Source of the DNA: Cladorhizidae sp. MBARI D1340-BT2
Taxonomy: Eukaryota > Porifera > Demospongiae > Poecilosclerida > Cladorhizidae
Assembly: GCA_028752905.1 (NCBI GenBank)
Contig: JAQNBH010000011.1
Location: forward strand, 32,230,017-32,294,016
Direction: 5' to 3'
Length of the DNA stretch: 64,000 nucleotides
Shown: in pieces, positions 45,461-56,397 of the stretch
How the letters are laid out: every line of letters begins with the position of its first letter
Position numbering within the stretch: position 1 is the first letter of the stretch
The notes under the pieces: model-generated
Databases searched by the model: none
Seen by the model: the letters and a program-made list of their open reading frames with translations, nothing else
Told to the model about the DNA's origin: nothing
Position numbers and translations under genes: made by a program

Positions 45461-45938
45461 GCCAAACAAAAATGACTTCTCAGTCTTTTGGCTACGATTA
45501 TTAAATTAAAAAAATAAAATAAAATTCTGGCTAATGTCGTCAGCAAAAAATTAATAGTAAGTGCTTGCATGCTATGTGACGAGGCAAAGTTCAACAGTGT
45601 TATCCGCACCTATGAAGCAATTATGTGCTCTACTTGACACACTTCTGCGCTAGTTTGTATTGGTGTGTGTGCATGTCCTGACAACAGAGTGGGCAGGTAT
45701 ATATTGTAATCCACGAAAAGTTCAAACAAGAAGCTGAGATTTGAGCAATGGGGTTACAATTTTCCAGCACAAACAGCAATTTGACTCCACACACCCATCC
45801 ACACTCCCCCACCTCCCCCCTTCCCCCCTGGCTCTGTATATCCTCTCCCCCTATCCAAGTGTACCTCTGTCCATGTCACCTATGTACACCATCTACATCT
45901 AAAAATGTTTTCTTTCCATTCAATCTTCTTTTTGTCAG
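45461..45938. other. End of intron E-F
   Basis: No repeat or gene recognised; it ends in the polypyrimidine-type acceptor CTTCTTTTTGTCAG. Confidence 0.5.
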
Positions 45939-46134
45939 ATGACATTCCAGAGCCGGAACATAAGCCGGAACATAACGTCACTAAGCACACACCCACCAAG
46001 CAGAGAAGAGTGCTCAAGCTGCTCAGAGTCCATGCCAACCGGTCCCTAAACCTAAATTCTGAGCTGATGGCAACTTCGTCGATTATAATGGCTGAATCTG
46101 GCCACACTGGTTCTCTGGGTGTCCCCTTTCTATA
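45939..46134 (+). CDS. LRRC40: LRRC40-like gene, exon F
   Basis: It starts ATGACATTCC after TTTTTGTCAG and continues exon E in frame: KTDDIPEPEHKPEH, then RRVLKLLRVHANRSLNLNSE. In human LRRC40 this is the linker between the two LRR blocks, so a hydrophilic stretch here fits. The end is uncertain: either a TAG at 46,132 ends the reading, or donor CTATA|GTAAGA continues it in phase 2. No later LRR exons were found before 53 kb, so the C-terminal LRR block is absent, out of reach or lost. Confidence 0.6.
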
Positions 46135-46149
46135 GTAAGATGTAGTTTA

Positions 46150-46680
46150 TTGAAAAGTTCCCAAAAATGTCTAAACAGGCCACTTCAAGGTGTGAATCAC
46201 TATTCTCTACTAGACTCGATGATTTCCCTTGGAAAATGGTTGGAACCAATTTATGTGCACGCAACAGAGCAAGTTACATCTTTATAGTGGATTACTCTTG
46301 CAGATATCTGAAAGTAGTGGAATTGAAGTCCACTACATCATCCAACATCATCAAAAGTCTATTTCTTCCTGACAAGGGATAGCTGCAACTATTTTGGAGT
46401 GAGAATGGCCCACAGCATTCTTCCTAAGCTTGCCAACTTTGTCAAACATATGATTTCTGTCCGTAAGTTTCCACAAAAGAGGTCCTGTGGAAAATACAGT
46501 GAAATGGTGAAGAATCTGTTGAGTCACAAGATATTTGCCAAGCTATCCTCTGCTATCATGCCACTCCCCACCCATGGTGTAACATGTCACCAGTTGAACT
46601 CTTTTCGCACGATACCACATATTAACCGATAGCTAGTCCATATGCACGATTTTCCGACATCCCAAATCAGCTAAAGAGTA
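46150..46680 (+). pseudogene. Ty3/Gypsy integrase fragment (K02A2.6-like)
   Basis: Plus-strand reading gives CESLFSTRLDDFPWKMVGTN, YIFIVDYSCRYLKVVEL (the integrase VDYxSRY block) and, after a break, FVKHMISVRKFPQKRSCGK (normally the SPxYPQSNGxxE block; the catalytic Glu is not preserved) and MPLPTHGVTCHQL. It is decayed and without LTRs nearby. The wording differs from the integrase at 55-56 kb, so it is another Gypsy lineage. Confidence 0.75.
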
Positions 46681-47034
46681 AAGAGTAAAACTATGACCGA
46701 TGTCACCAAGCCTACGATTGGCCCCAATCTGAAGTGTCACAGAAGTACACATCGCATCAGGAGCTGAGACAACTGGTCGAGTTACACCTCCAAATACTTC
46801 ACTAGATCCATTCACATGAACTGATAACACCTCAACATCGTTCCCCAAAGATCCATACTCAGTTTCCTACAGATGATGATCCTCCACCTCATCCACCTCC
46901 CCCACCACACCAAATAACAACAAAGTATAATGACACAATCATGCATCCACCAGATCGAACTGTCTCATCCAAACATATGAAAGGGAGATATGATATCATG
47001 TTCATGACTATGTAGAGCTCAGGAAATGAGAAGT

Positions 47035-48150
47035 ACAGGTGGTTCCCAGTTGAGTAATCCAGATCTGCAACAACCTCGTATTGAAAAGTATAAAAATGCT
47101 GTACAATTCTTGGTTGACTTGATGGGAACACCTAACTAAGTCTGGATCAAGCATATTTTTTGAGCTTGTCTACAAGCACCCTGGCTCCATCAGATCCTTT
47201 CAATGATCTTCTGAAGGCTACAGGTTAGGACTGTAAGTGCACCAGAACTTCAAGACAAATCTCTTGTAGGAAGTTCTACCAACTGTAAATTTCCAAGACT
47301 GTCTTACAAAGCTTAAACTGAAAATATTTAGCCACTGTGAACAAAAAGATAGCAAGGCTAAAGCCAGGACACTAGTCCATGAGAGAGAGAGAAACCTGTT
47401 TTGCCAAATGATTCTTCTCGCCCAGAGTAGGCAGCTACTCCTATGTGATGTTCTAGCACACCCACTAGGACTTCTTCCATGGTCACTTTCAAATGGTGAT
47501 GGATTTCTGAGAAACACCAACAAGGCAGAGCTGGAAATGAATGTGTCTCCAGCAAAAACTATCCCTGAGTGATCAGCATGCATCATATATAGAATGAGTC
47601 AGATAGAGAAAATGAAAGGTAAATGGCTATAAAATACAAAACTGTCATTTTTCAAGGAACTTTTGCACACTTTGCAGAAACTGCTTGTGGATGGTGTACA
47701 TTTGGAGAATCCATCAAAGATGCACAGAGACATGTAATTGAGGATCGAGGTAAGGTATCCAGTTCAAAAACAGTGCACCAGATGACTGCATCCAGGAATG
47801 GAGGAAGTTCCTTTGCAGCTCATCAAACAAGACTAGTCTCGTGAAAAAAGAAGCAGATGCACACAAATTCCTACCAGCCATGCATGCAGCAGAGGCTTCA
47901 TACAAAGCCATCATCATTTGTGCTGAAGATAGAGATGTATTCGTATTGAATCTTTGCTTCGATCAAGAGATTTCTTCTTCTGTGAACCAGAAGTACGGAA
48001 CAAAAAACTGGACAGACTGGCTTTGACATGTCATAACTCAAAAATGGTGGAGGTAGATCCCTGCATTTTGTACACATCATTTGTGAATATCTGTCCATAT
48101 TTTAGCAAAGAAGAAATTAATTATCTGCAGGGAGAGTCACACACATGAGA
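47035..48150 (+). pseudogene. Repeat-encoded family fragment (middle region)
   Basis: Plus frames read VLAHPLGLLPWSLSNGDGF then LRNTNKAELEM (47,450-47,560), a FFKELLHTLQKLL-type piece, then KKEADAHKFLPAMHAAEA (47,845), DVFVLNLCFDQEIS (47,930) and QKYGTKNWTDWL (47,990). These correspond to the segment upstream of the TGCDT block of the family decayed at 282-3,960. Its first 570 bases are also present at 15,905-16,540. No TGCDT or Cys-rich tail follows here. Confidence 0.7.
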
Positions 48151-49559
48151 AACAATACTATTTAATTAGTTCGTTTAGGTGGGGGGGGGGGGTAGTAATA
48201 GATAGTATAACTACTGTGAGTTTATGTTGGAAATTCTTGATGTAGGACAGAAACTACTACAAGAATAGTGTGTGTGGTTTTTGTTTCGTGCCAAATATGG
48301 CTATAGAATAAAAACAGTCAAATATTCTGACTTGAGTAGATCTTGTGGTTGATATTGAGGACCATTACACGCAAAGACTGAAATGTGATACTTTATTTGT
48401 TCAAATAGGATGTATTCTTTCCTTTTTATGCAATCTCCACATGAAACTTGCCATAAAACTGATTTTTATGAGTACTGTATGTCTTTCTATGCTTTATCTT
48501 GGGATTTATTTTAGAGCAGCATATCAAAGAACTCACTGAGACAACTCAATGATGTGCAAAATCTGATGGAAATTATGCTTTTCCTAGCACTACAATACTG
48601 TATTTGGGGAAATCGCATGGCCCTTCATCATGCTTATATTCTTAACCTTTGCATTTCCCTCGAGATGCTTTTCGTAGATTCTTGTAGCGATCTGTAACTT
48701 AGTAGTCACTCTTTTTGGCACTACTGCTACAGTTTTTTTACTGTAAAACAAGTTCGCAAAATGGAATGAGTTTTATAGTTTCAGTCACATATAAGGCACT
48801 TGTACCTTAATTTGTAGTCAAGAGATCTGGCAAACATCATGGATATCCCATAGCCATAGCTGAACCTTCATGGTTTGCTTTACACTTGTTTCTTTTTCCA
48901 CTCCTTGTACTTCTCACTCTCGTGATCACCAGTACTTGAACAATACCTAGATAAAACTTGGTAATCAACTACTTGACTAGATTCATGCTCAATTGCAAAA
49001 GCAAAACCGAATATAGAGGAAAAACATGCCTCTGCCAAGCACCATTGGAACTGATAGCATGGGCGTAGGAACAGGTGGGGGGCAGGGCCCCCCTTATTTT
49101 TAGCAAAGCATCAGGCCCCCCCCCTATATTCAGCCAAGTGTCAACCTCCCCCCCTTATAAACCAAGAAAGGTTCACACATTCATGATTGGATATATCAAG
49201 GTGTGAATTAATACAAAGCCACATGCAAAGTTTCCTTGATTCATGTACAAACTACATTTATGGGATTGTCATGCGGGGATCAAAGCAGGTCTGAATAAGT
49301 CTTAGATGCTAGGTACAAAGCTGGCAGTCATGTTAAGTACATGGCCAGCTATCAGAGGTGTATTATCCAACCAAAGATCTGTAAGGTACGTACCAGTATA
49401 AGAATCTACGGTCCAACATTGATGGCTCAGAAGAAGATTGGACTCTTCTTTAAAGTTGCTTCAGCTCAGGATCAAACAAATGAATTGGATTCATCAGGAA
49501 CAGGTAGAATAACTGGCTAAATCAGTGGACTATTAAGTGTTTCTAATTTGAGATTATAT
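48151..49559. other. No gene seen; GC-run repeat
   Basis: A G run lies at 48,180. At 49,060-49,160 GGGCGTAGGAAC is followed by G and C runs that can pair (GGGGGGCAGGGCCCCCC); this resembles a dispersed foldback repeat seen in other marine invertebrates, from memory. Otherwise nothing. Confidence 0.4.
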
Positions 49560-50345
49560 ATTGTGTATAGTGGAGGACGAAATGCCATCTACTTCAGCTG
49601 TGATACCCGATGATGAAGCAGTTGACCTTTCATCTACTTCCAGCAGTATACCTGCCAGTGCCAATGTTGCTCTGATCTGTGCACTCCATATCAACCATCC
49701 AGTGTAGGTGATTCAAAAACAAGCTTTTCCTATCACACTGTCACTAAGGATCATGACAATAAAAAATGTCATTCAAGAAAGATACAAACCAATTGGTACA
49801 AAAACCATCCTTGGATAACTGCATGCACATCACAGTACAAAGTTTATTGTGCCACTTGTCATTGTGCTGACAATCAAGGCCTTCTCAGCATTCCCAATCT
49901 GCATTCACTTACCTTGGCTTTTAAAATTGGAAGAAAGCACTACAGAAATTTCGTGAACATGAAGCCAGTAGCTTTTACAAGGAAGCTACTCTAAAAGTTG
50001 CAGCAAACTCTCATAGTTTTGGTATAGATGTTCAGCTCATTCACCAACATAGTACTGACCAAAGCCATCATAGGTGCATGCTCATAAAGCTTCTCTGCTG
50101 TGTTCAATTTATATCTCATCTGGGTTTACCCCTTCGTGGGCCTTTCAGTGGTAATCTGTATCAATACAACAGGCTAAAGATTTCCCTGAAATGATGCCCT
50201 GGCTGCGACAGAGAGAATATATTTCCCCAGAGATAGTTAATGAAATAGTTATAATCATGGGTCTCTCTGTGACTGAAATCAATGCTGCTTCTTGGTCATT
50301 GTGGCGCCTACGGCCCGCCATGTAATAAGAGTGTATGTCACATAA
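49560..50345 (+). pseudogene. hAT transposase N-terminal fragment (second hAT lineage)
   Basis: Plus frames read KCHSRKIQTNWYKNHPWI then YKVYCATCHCAD (TTF-type zinc-finger region, about 49,765-49,870), FKIGRKHYRNFVNMK (49,930), CMLIKLLCCVQFISHLGLPL then RG (50,075-50,145) and GNLYQYNRLKISL. These blocks match the N terminus and DUF4371 part of hAT transposases. It is distinct in wording from the copy at 29.5-31.7 kb. There are stops and frame breaks, and no C-terminal part. Confidence 0.7.
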
Positions 50346-51196
50346 CCAAGGTGACAATCACACTGTACTTCTTTAAAAAAATGTTATGCAATACCACACA
50401 CACACACACACACACGCTCATCATCAAAATACCATCTCATTTGTGATTTACTCTTACTAATATTAATTATTTCAACAACAAAAAATTAAATATATATTAT
50501 CCACACATGAAGAAATGAGTACAAGAGTTCCCCACTAGGGAAACTCTTGTAGCTGCACCCTTAGACATTATTAGGGTAGCTAGATGGAGGGTGTGGCTAC
50601 ACCTGGTGGGGAACTCTTGTACATATTGCGACAAAGGGTGGAGAATCTACATCGTTTTTCTGGCTACCGAGCTTTGCTATGAGAACATGCGCTATGTTTG
50701 CCAATAAAGATTGTGCTATGCCACAATTATTTACAGGCTGATCAAAATGGCAACCAGTATTCTGATGCTATTTGGAGTAGTTATATTTCTATGGATCCAC
50801 TACCAACAAATGCGACTACATGAGGTGGTTCTAAGGTAAATATGGTAGGGGGGGAAAAACAAGGACAGAGCAAATAATGTTAGAGAACCTAATCCAGATC
50901 TCATGTATTGGAAGGTCGGGAAAGGAAATGGGTGGTTATGAATCTATTGTTAAAAAGGGGGGGCGGTATAAACTTGTAGGCGCTTAAAAAAAATTGTGGT
51001 TACCACTTTATAGCTCCATAGGGTCTGCATACTTCATGAAGGACTTGCTAACAAATATGTCTCTCTGAGTCTGCTCTCTTTTGATACTAAAACATTTTTC
51101 ATATGTAGCTACTAAGTTACTGGAATTAGATTGGGTACCTCAAAACCTGAGTGCCTGATTTTGCAACAAGTTTAACTCCAGTTTATCAAGTACTAA
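50346..51196. other. No gene seen; CA tract and an arm of a foldback repeat
   Basis: (CA)n at 50,393-50,416. A single arm of the 52.1-52.7 kb foldback family lies at about 50,985-51,170, with CACTTTATAGCTCCATAG and GGTACCTCAAAACCTGAGTG. Confidence 0.65.
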
Positions 51197-51461
51197 TGTT
51201 AGGGATCAGGGAACAGAATCAGGATAAGGCAGGTTATTCTCCAGGAGATAAGTTAGGAAGATGATAAAAGAAGACTTTACTGTCCATAACTTGAGCTTAC
51301 TCTGACTGGGCTTCTTTTCTTATATAGTAATATGCATACTAATTAGGAAGATATGTGGTACATTTGGTGTCTACATCTATTACTTTACTGTAATAATTAA
51401 TATTATATGTAGTTCTGTCAGTGGGTTGTCGGGGTTCCACTGTGGTTAGGGGTTCCCGACA
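51197..51461 (-). repeat. Degenerate LTR of a related element, with polypurine tract
   Basis: It starts TGTTAGGG and ends GGGTTCCCGACA, closely paralleling the ends of the LTRs at 53,350 and 58,604 (TGTTGAGG...GGATCCCCAACA). It also shares TATAGTAATATGCATACTAA. Directly after it lies CTCCTCTCCTCCCCCTCCTC, i.e. a polypurine tract on the minus strand, followed by about 60 bases of internal-looking sequence. It is therefore the 3' LTR of a minus-oriented relative whose body is gone. Confidence 0.65.
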
Positions 51462-52135
51462 CTCCTCTCCTCCCCCTCCTCCAGCAAGTGGTGTGATTAT
51501 CCGGTCCTTCAGGCAGCCCATTTGCCAAATTGGAGTTAAACTTATTCATATATATCTCAGCTAAAATATCATTAACTGGCCCTAAGCAAGAAGATTTTGA
51601 ATGGTCCAGCCAGGAAGTTGAGAAAAATGGTTGTGTCTGGAATAGGATGAGGCTAATGGTATTACTACAAAGGCTGGATCATGATAGCCACTCTTAATCT
51701 CCTTTTCTTTGCAGACATGAGAGAGACATGGTAAAGCACAACATCCTTTGCCTCATCATAGTGCAGGAATGGCCACTTAGTAACCACTAACCACTCTGGC
51801 TGAAAACTATGCAGAACTGCTTTCTTTTTGCCAAACGATCTCTTGGGAAAACTAATGTAGTTGATGAGGCTCCTCAGGAATATTTTCAGCGACTAACTCA
51901 TCTATATACTCTTGACATGTAGGCCTTGACCTTAATCAGGACACGAACTCAAATGGTCCAGCTTCCCATACAAATGAGTATGGTTAATTATTCTGGGTGT
52001 AACAAATTATTTGAACTTTGAACTATTTCATGAACTTTTAAAATTGGAAAGCAACCATTACGGAGTGTAAATTAAGATAGCTACTGCACTTCTTCCTCCA
52101 CCATTGCCTCGGTCATTCCTTCAAGTATTTATAGA
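51462..52135. other. Unassigned
   Basis: A short plus reading near 51,810 (AKRSLGKTNVVDEAPQEYFQ) looks coding-like but is isolated. Nothing else was recognised. Confidence 0.3.
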
Positions 52136-52720
52136 AATTAAAAGGGGTGACAAAACCATAAAGTAGTAGTAAGTGTTAAAAAAAGTGTGATTACCACTTT
52201 ATAGCTCCATAGATACTGTAAACTTCATGGTATGGACTTCACATATAACTCAAAATATAGGTCTCTCTGTGTGCTCTTTTTTGACACTAAATTTTTTTTC
52301 ATAGCTATAACTCTATCCAATTTACTGAACTAAAGTTAGGGTATTTACCTCAAAACCTGAGTGCCTGATTCGAAAAATCATTTTCCAACCACGCGCTTGA
52401 CCACATACTCGAGTTTTAGCACTTAATAAACAAGTCTTGTAGAGAGTGTGGCTTAATTTCAGCTCTCTAGCACTTGGCAATCTGGAGAAAAATATAAATC
52501 AGGCACTCAGGTTTTGAGATACTCCCACTTTAGCTCCAGTACCTTAGGTATAGTTATATCTATGAAAAATATTTTCGTATCAAAAGAGAGCACAGAGAGA
52601 TCTATCTTTTGAGCATGTATATATCAAGTCCCATATCATGAAGTCTGCAGAATCTATGGAGCTATAAAGTGGTAACCACTAGTTTTTTAATACTTTTATG
52701 GTTTTGTCCCCCCCTTTTAA
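52136..52720. repeat. Foldback element, arms ~250 bp
   Basis: The left arm starts AAAAGGGGTGACAAAACCAT; the right arm ends ATGGTTTTGTCCCCCCCTTT. Internal pairs include CCACTTTATAGCTCCATAG against CTATGGAGCTATAAAGTGG, and CTCAAAACCTGAGTGCCTGA against TCAGGCACTCAGGTTTTGAG, around a unique centre of about 90 bases (52,390-52,480). Single arms of the same sequence occur at about 38,705, 39,615, 50,985 and 60,090, so this is a multi-copy non-autonomous element. Confidence 0.85.
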
Positions 52721-53344
52721 CACATCACCAACCTACCAAGGTGTTCGCTTGAAAAAATGTATCCAAAGAATTACAACATTTCACCATTGAAATAGGAAAT
52801 GCCTGTCAACATTTACTTCCTAGAAGCCTGTGAGCAATCATTGGAAGCAATCATATCAGGAGGATGAACTGAGAGAAATGAAGAAAAAGACTCTAGAGCT
52901 CGAGTGGCTAAGCTGTGGCTGTCGTAGGGATTACACTGAGTTACATGTGATCTATATGACACTTTCCTGAATTCTATGCTATGCAGACTACTATAGGAGA
53001 GTCTGAGATAAACAGAGTTGCTCTGTCAATATCAAGACAATTTTTTTAATCTGATGCAAGCTGAGCAATGCCCAAGGAGAGAGTATACTCCATTCCACCA
53101 TATCAAGACAGGGAATTCCCTGAACCCTAGGTTTGAGCATCACCATCCCCATTGTAATGCTCTTAAGTAAAGAACTTTGTTGATTTCTTTTTCAGCATAG
53201 GCTGACAACGGCCAATGAAAAGCACAAAAAGAACAAATGGCTTCTACATTCCACCATTAATAATTGTTTTCCTCTTCCCTGTGTGCTAGTATTTTTTATA
53301 TGAAATTGTTGCTCAGTTTATAGTTGAGAACATTGATATTGCTA

Positions 53345-53349
53345 AAGAT
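53345..53349. repeat. Target-site duplication, left (AAGAT)
   Basis: Identical to 58,969-58,973 immediately outside the other LTR. Five bases is the usual length for LTR-element integration, and it shows that both outer ends are original. Confidence 0.9.
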
Positions 53350-53711
53350 TGTTGAGGATTCTTATCCCCGATACGCACTTACTCTCAGAGTAGAATATGA
53401 TAAAATATTATTAACAGTAGAGCAGAGGTAGAGTTGCACAATCACGGACTGATCTGCTGGGTTCCATAGGCTGGCTCCCTTAAATAGGCTGCCAGCCAAG
53501 AACCCAGCCAAGACCTTATATGGTAATATGCATAACTAAGTAGCGGACTGGTCATGATCACAAGACTGTACATATCATGAGAAAGGAATGTGTGCGTGGT
53601 GTGTGGGTTGCATACTCTAATATATGCACTGTCACATCATTTATGGTTTATATATATATGTTTAGTGTTCAACATTGTTGGGGGTTCCTTGAGCTTCAGG
53701 GATCCCCAACA
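53350..53711 (-). repeat. 3' LTR (TG...CA, 362 bp)
   Basis: TGTTGAGGATTC...GGATCCCCAACA. By eye it differs from the 5' LTR at roughly nine positions and two small indels (including a four-base insertion at about 58,875), i.e. only a few percent, implying a recent insertion. Confidence 0.95.
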
Positions 53712-54976
53712 CTCCTCCCCTCCCTCTCTGCAGCGCAACTGGGAGATGGGATGTGGACGACATCCACTTCCCAGGCCTGCCTCGACAGTCCATCAGCATT
53801 TCCGTTGTCGGCACCTGGTCGGTGGATGACGGCAAAGTTGAACAGTTGAAGACGCAGTGACCACCTCGTCAGTCGGCCTCCGATATCTCTCATGTTGTGA
53901 AGATACCGGAGGCAGCTGTGATCTGTCACAACCGTAAATCTGACTCCTGTCAAGTAAATGGCGAAATGATGGATGCCGTCGACTATGGCGAGGCACTCGC
54001 GTTCTACGGCTGCATAATTTCTTTCGCGTTGGCATAGTTTCCTTGAGTAAAAGGCAACTGGTTTGTCACCGTTTTCCACAGACTTCTGGCTTAGGACTGC
54101 CCCAATGCCAACGTTGGAGGCATCCGTCTGCAGGGTGAAGGGTAACGAGTAGTTCGGTCCTTGCAGTACAGGTTCCGACACCAGGGCAACCTTCAAGGCC
54201 CGAAATGAAGTTTCATGGATATCCTCCCACTTCACCTTGTCAGGGAGTTCCTTTTTGGTTAGATCAGTGAGTGGGGTGGACAAGGTGGCATAATGGGGAA
54301 CAAACCGTCTATAGTACCCAGATAATCCAAGAAAGGCTCGGACATCTTTTTTGGTCTTGGGCCGTAGGAAGTCCTTCACAGCAGCGATCTTCCCATCATC
54401 TGGCCTGACCTGGCCACGTCCAACATGGTGTCCTAGGTAGGCACACTCAGCCATTCCGAGCTGGCACTTGGAGGCCTTCAGAGTAAGCCCAGCGTCTCTG
54501 AGCCAGGTAAAGGTGGTAGTGAGGTGGTTGATGTGTTCAGGCCATGACGCACTGAAGACTACAACATCATCCATATAAGCGCAAGCATACATGGAAATAT
54601 CACCAAATAATCTGTTCATGAGCCTCTGGAATGTGGCAGGTGCCCCAACCAGGCCAAAGGGCAACACCATGAACTCGTACTTGCCGAAGGGTGTGGTGAA
54701 GGCTGTCTTCATACGTGATCCCTCGGCTACGGGCACCTGCCAGTAGCCCCTTGTTAGGTCAATCGTCGAGATGAACTGGGCTCCTGCCAGTCCATCCAGA
54801 AGATCTTCCACCCTGGGCATCGGGAAGGGGTCAGGATGGGTCACTGCATTGAGTTTACGATAGTCTATGCAGAAGCGCAGTGACCCTTCCTTCTTAGGTA
54901 CCAGCACAATTGGTGATGCCCAAGGGCTTGTGCTCTCTGTTATCAGTCCTGCCCGCAGCAGAGTAGCTATCTCCTC
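53696..54976 (-). CDS. pol: Pol, reverse transcriptase and RNase H part
   Basis: This continues in frame from the integrase reading after a TAA at 54,979-54,977; upstream residues ITESTSPWASPIVLVPKK are present before the first Met. Counting from the Met at 54,907, RT has RFCIDYRKLN (11-20), STIDLTRGY (first catalytic Asp, 50), LPFGLVGAPATFQ and YMDD (111-114), then FLGLSGYYRRF (193-203). RNase H follows with QTDAS (Asp 262), VERECLAIV (Glu 304), VVTDHS (Asp 329) and NGNADGLSR (Asp 372); all four catalytic acids are intact. The wording is clearly Ty3/Gypsy. The reading ends 16 bases inside the 3' LTR and nothing follows RNase H. Confidence 0.93.
   Translation of the reverse strand, partial: EEIATLLRAGLITESTSPWASPIVLVPKKEGSLRFCIDYRKLNAVTHPDPFPMPRVEDLLDGLAGAQFISTIDLTRGYWQVPVAEGSRMKTAFTTPFGKYEFMVLPFGLVGAPATFQRLMNRLFGDISMYACAYMDDVVVFSASWPEHINHLTTTFTWLRDAGLTLKASKCQLGMAECAYLGHHVGRGQVRPDDGKIAAVKDFLRPKTKKDVRAFLGLSGYYRRFVPHYATLSTPLTDLTKKELPDKVKWEDIHETSFRALKVALVSEPVLQGPNYSLPFTLQTDASNVGIGAVLSQKSVENGDKPVAFYSRKLCQRERNYAAVERECLAIVDGIHHFAIYLTGVRFTVVTDHSCLRYLHNMRDIGGRLTRWSLRLQLFNFAVIHRPGADNGNADGLSRQAWEVDVVHIPSPSCAAEREGRSVGDP
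53712..53731 (-). other. Polypurine tract
   Basis: On the minus strand AGAGAGGGAGGGGAGGAG abuts the TG of the 3' LTR, the standard primer for plus-strand DNA synthesis. The degenerate relative at 51,462 has the same arrangement. Confidence 0.85.
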
Positions 54977-54979
54977 TTA

Positions 54980-56397
54980 CACCAGTTTCTGTCTGGCCTG
55001 TGGGATACGGTAAGGAGGTGAACTACAAGGTGGTGACTCACCGGTTTCAATGTGGATTTCAGCCAGGGTGGTTAGTCCTGGATGATCTCTGAAAATCTGT
55101 TGATTGCCTGCGACAAGGTCAGCGAGCTCCCTGTTCTGGTCATCCTGGAGCTCAGAGTTGAGGGTGGGTAGAGACTGTGAGTTGGCTGGAGGAGTCCAGG
55201 AGGGAATCTCTTCGTGAGAGAGGATGGGTTCAGTGGATGAGATCCCCAACAGGCACACTGCCGAGGGCGACTCCCACCTATGGAGCATATTTACATGAAA
55301 TGTCTGTAATCCTCTTTTACCTCTGTGAGTACGGATCTTGTAGGTGGTAGGGGAGAGCACCTCGATGATGGGGAAGGGGCCTGACCATTCCGCCAACAAC
55401 TTGTTGGTGGAAGTAGGGATAGTACTAGCACCAGGTCGTCCTGTACAAAGAGTCTCTCCCTGGCCTTCTTGTCAAACCACATCTTCATGCTGTCTTTTGA
55501 GTCTTGCTCGTTGGTGATGGCGATATCCTTTGCGTGTCTGAGATGGTTATATGTGTGCAGTAAGTAGGAGACCACACTGTCTGGGACATCCTTGGGTTCT
55601 GACCAGTCTTCACTCAGGACGTCGAGTGGACCACGAGGGTTTCTGCCAAAAACCAGTTCGAATGGGCTGAATCCGGTGCTGCTGTGCGGTATCTCTCGGA
55701 AGGCGAATAGTAGGTATGGTAGCGTTTTGTGCCATTGACCTCGGAACTGCTTGACATACTTGCGTAGGCCGCTCTTAAGAGTGGCATTGTACCGCTCCAC
55801 CATTCCGTCAGTCTCTGGGTGGTAGGCCGACGTTCTAATGGAGCGAATCCCCAAGAGCCGGTAGAGTTCTTCCATTAGGGTGCTGCAAAAGTTACTCCCT
55901 CGGTCCGTTAAGATTTCCCGAGGGATACCAAATCTTGAGATGAAGCTGACCAGTGCCTCCGCCACATCGGCACTGGTCGTGGTGCATAGGAGAACTGCCT
56001 CTGGATATCTTGACCCATAGTCAACAATAGTGAGTATATACTTGTGCCCGTCCTCCGTCCTGGGAAGAGGGCCGACCATGTCCATGGCCAGGCGAGTAAA
56101 GGGTGTGGGGATGATGGGGAGTGGCACAAGGGGAGCCTTCCGGTGGTTGCTACGTGCTGTGCATTGGCAGACCTGACATCTTCTGCACATGTCTGCCACA
56201 TCATCCCTGACACCTGGCCAGAAGAAACGCCTCAGGATGCGATCAGTAGTCCTTCGTTTTCCGAAGTACCCGGCAAGGGGAATGTAGTGGGCCAGTCGAA
56301 GGACTTTCTCTCTGTACATTAGAGGTAAAATTATTTGCTTTACTGACTCACTCTGACGGTGTGGTGTCCAGTTTCGGAACAGCAGCCCATCAACCAT
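54980..56397 (-). CDS. pol: Pol, integrase part (upstream of RT)
   Basis: Counting from the Met at 56,397: a zinc-binding region (AHYIPLAGYFG ... CRRCQVCQ, 36-78) in which the second His of the usual HHCC motif is Tyr. The core has MDMVGP (Asp 106), LTDRGSNF (Asp 165) and ETDGMVERYN (Glu 201), a D-D(35)-E spacing. Next are PFELVFGRNPRGPLD and a C-terminal SH3-like piece with AEWSGPFPIIEVLSPTTYKI and FHVNMLHRW (55,390-55,280). A one-base shift at about 55,430 separates core and C-terminal piece. The linker into RT (about 55,230-54,980) contains NQQIFRDHPGLTT and PPYRIPQARQKLV. Integrases insert the cDNA copy; here the domain precedes RT. Confidence 0.92.
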
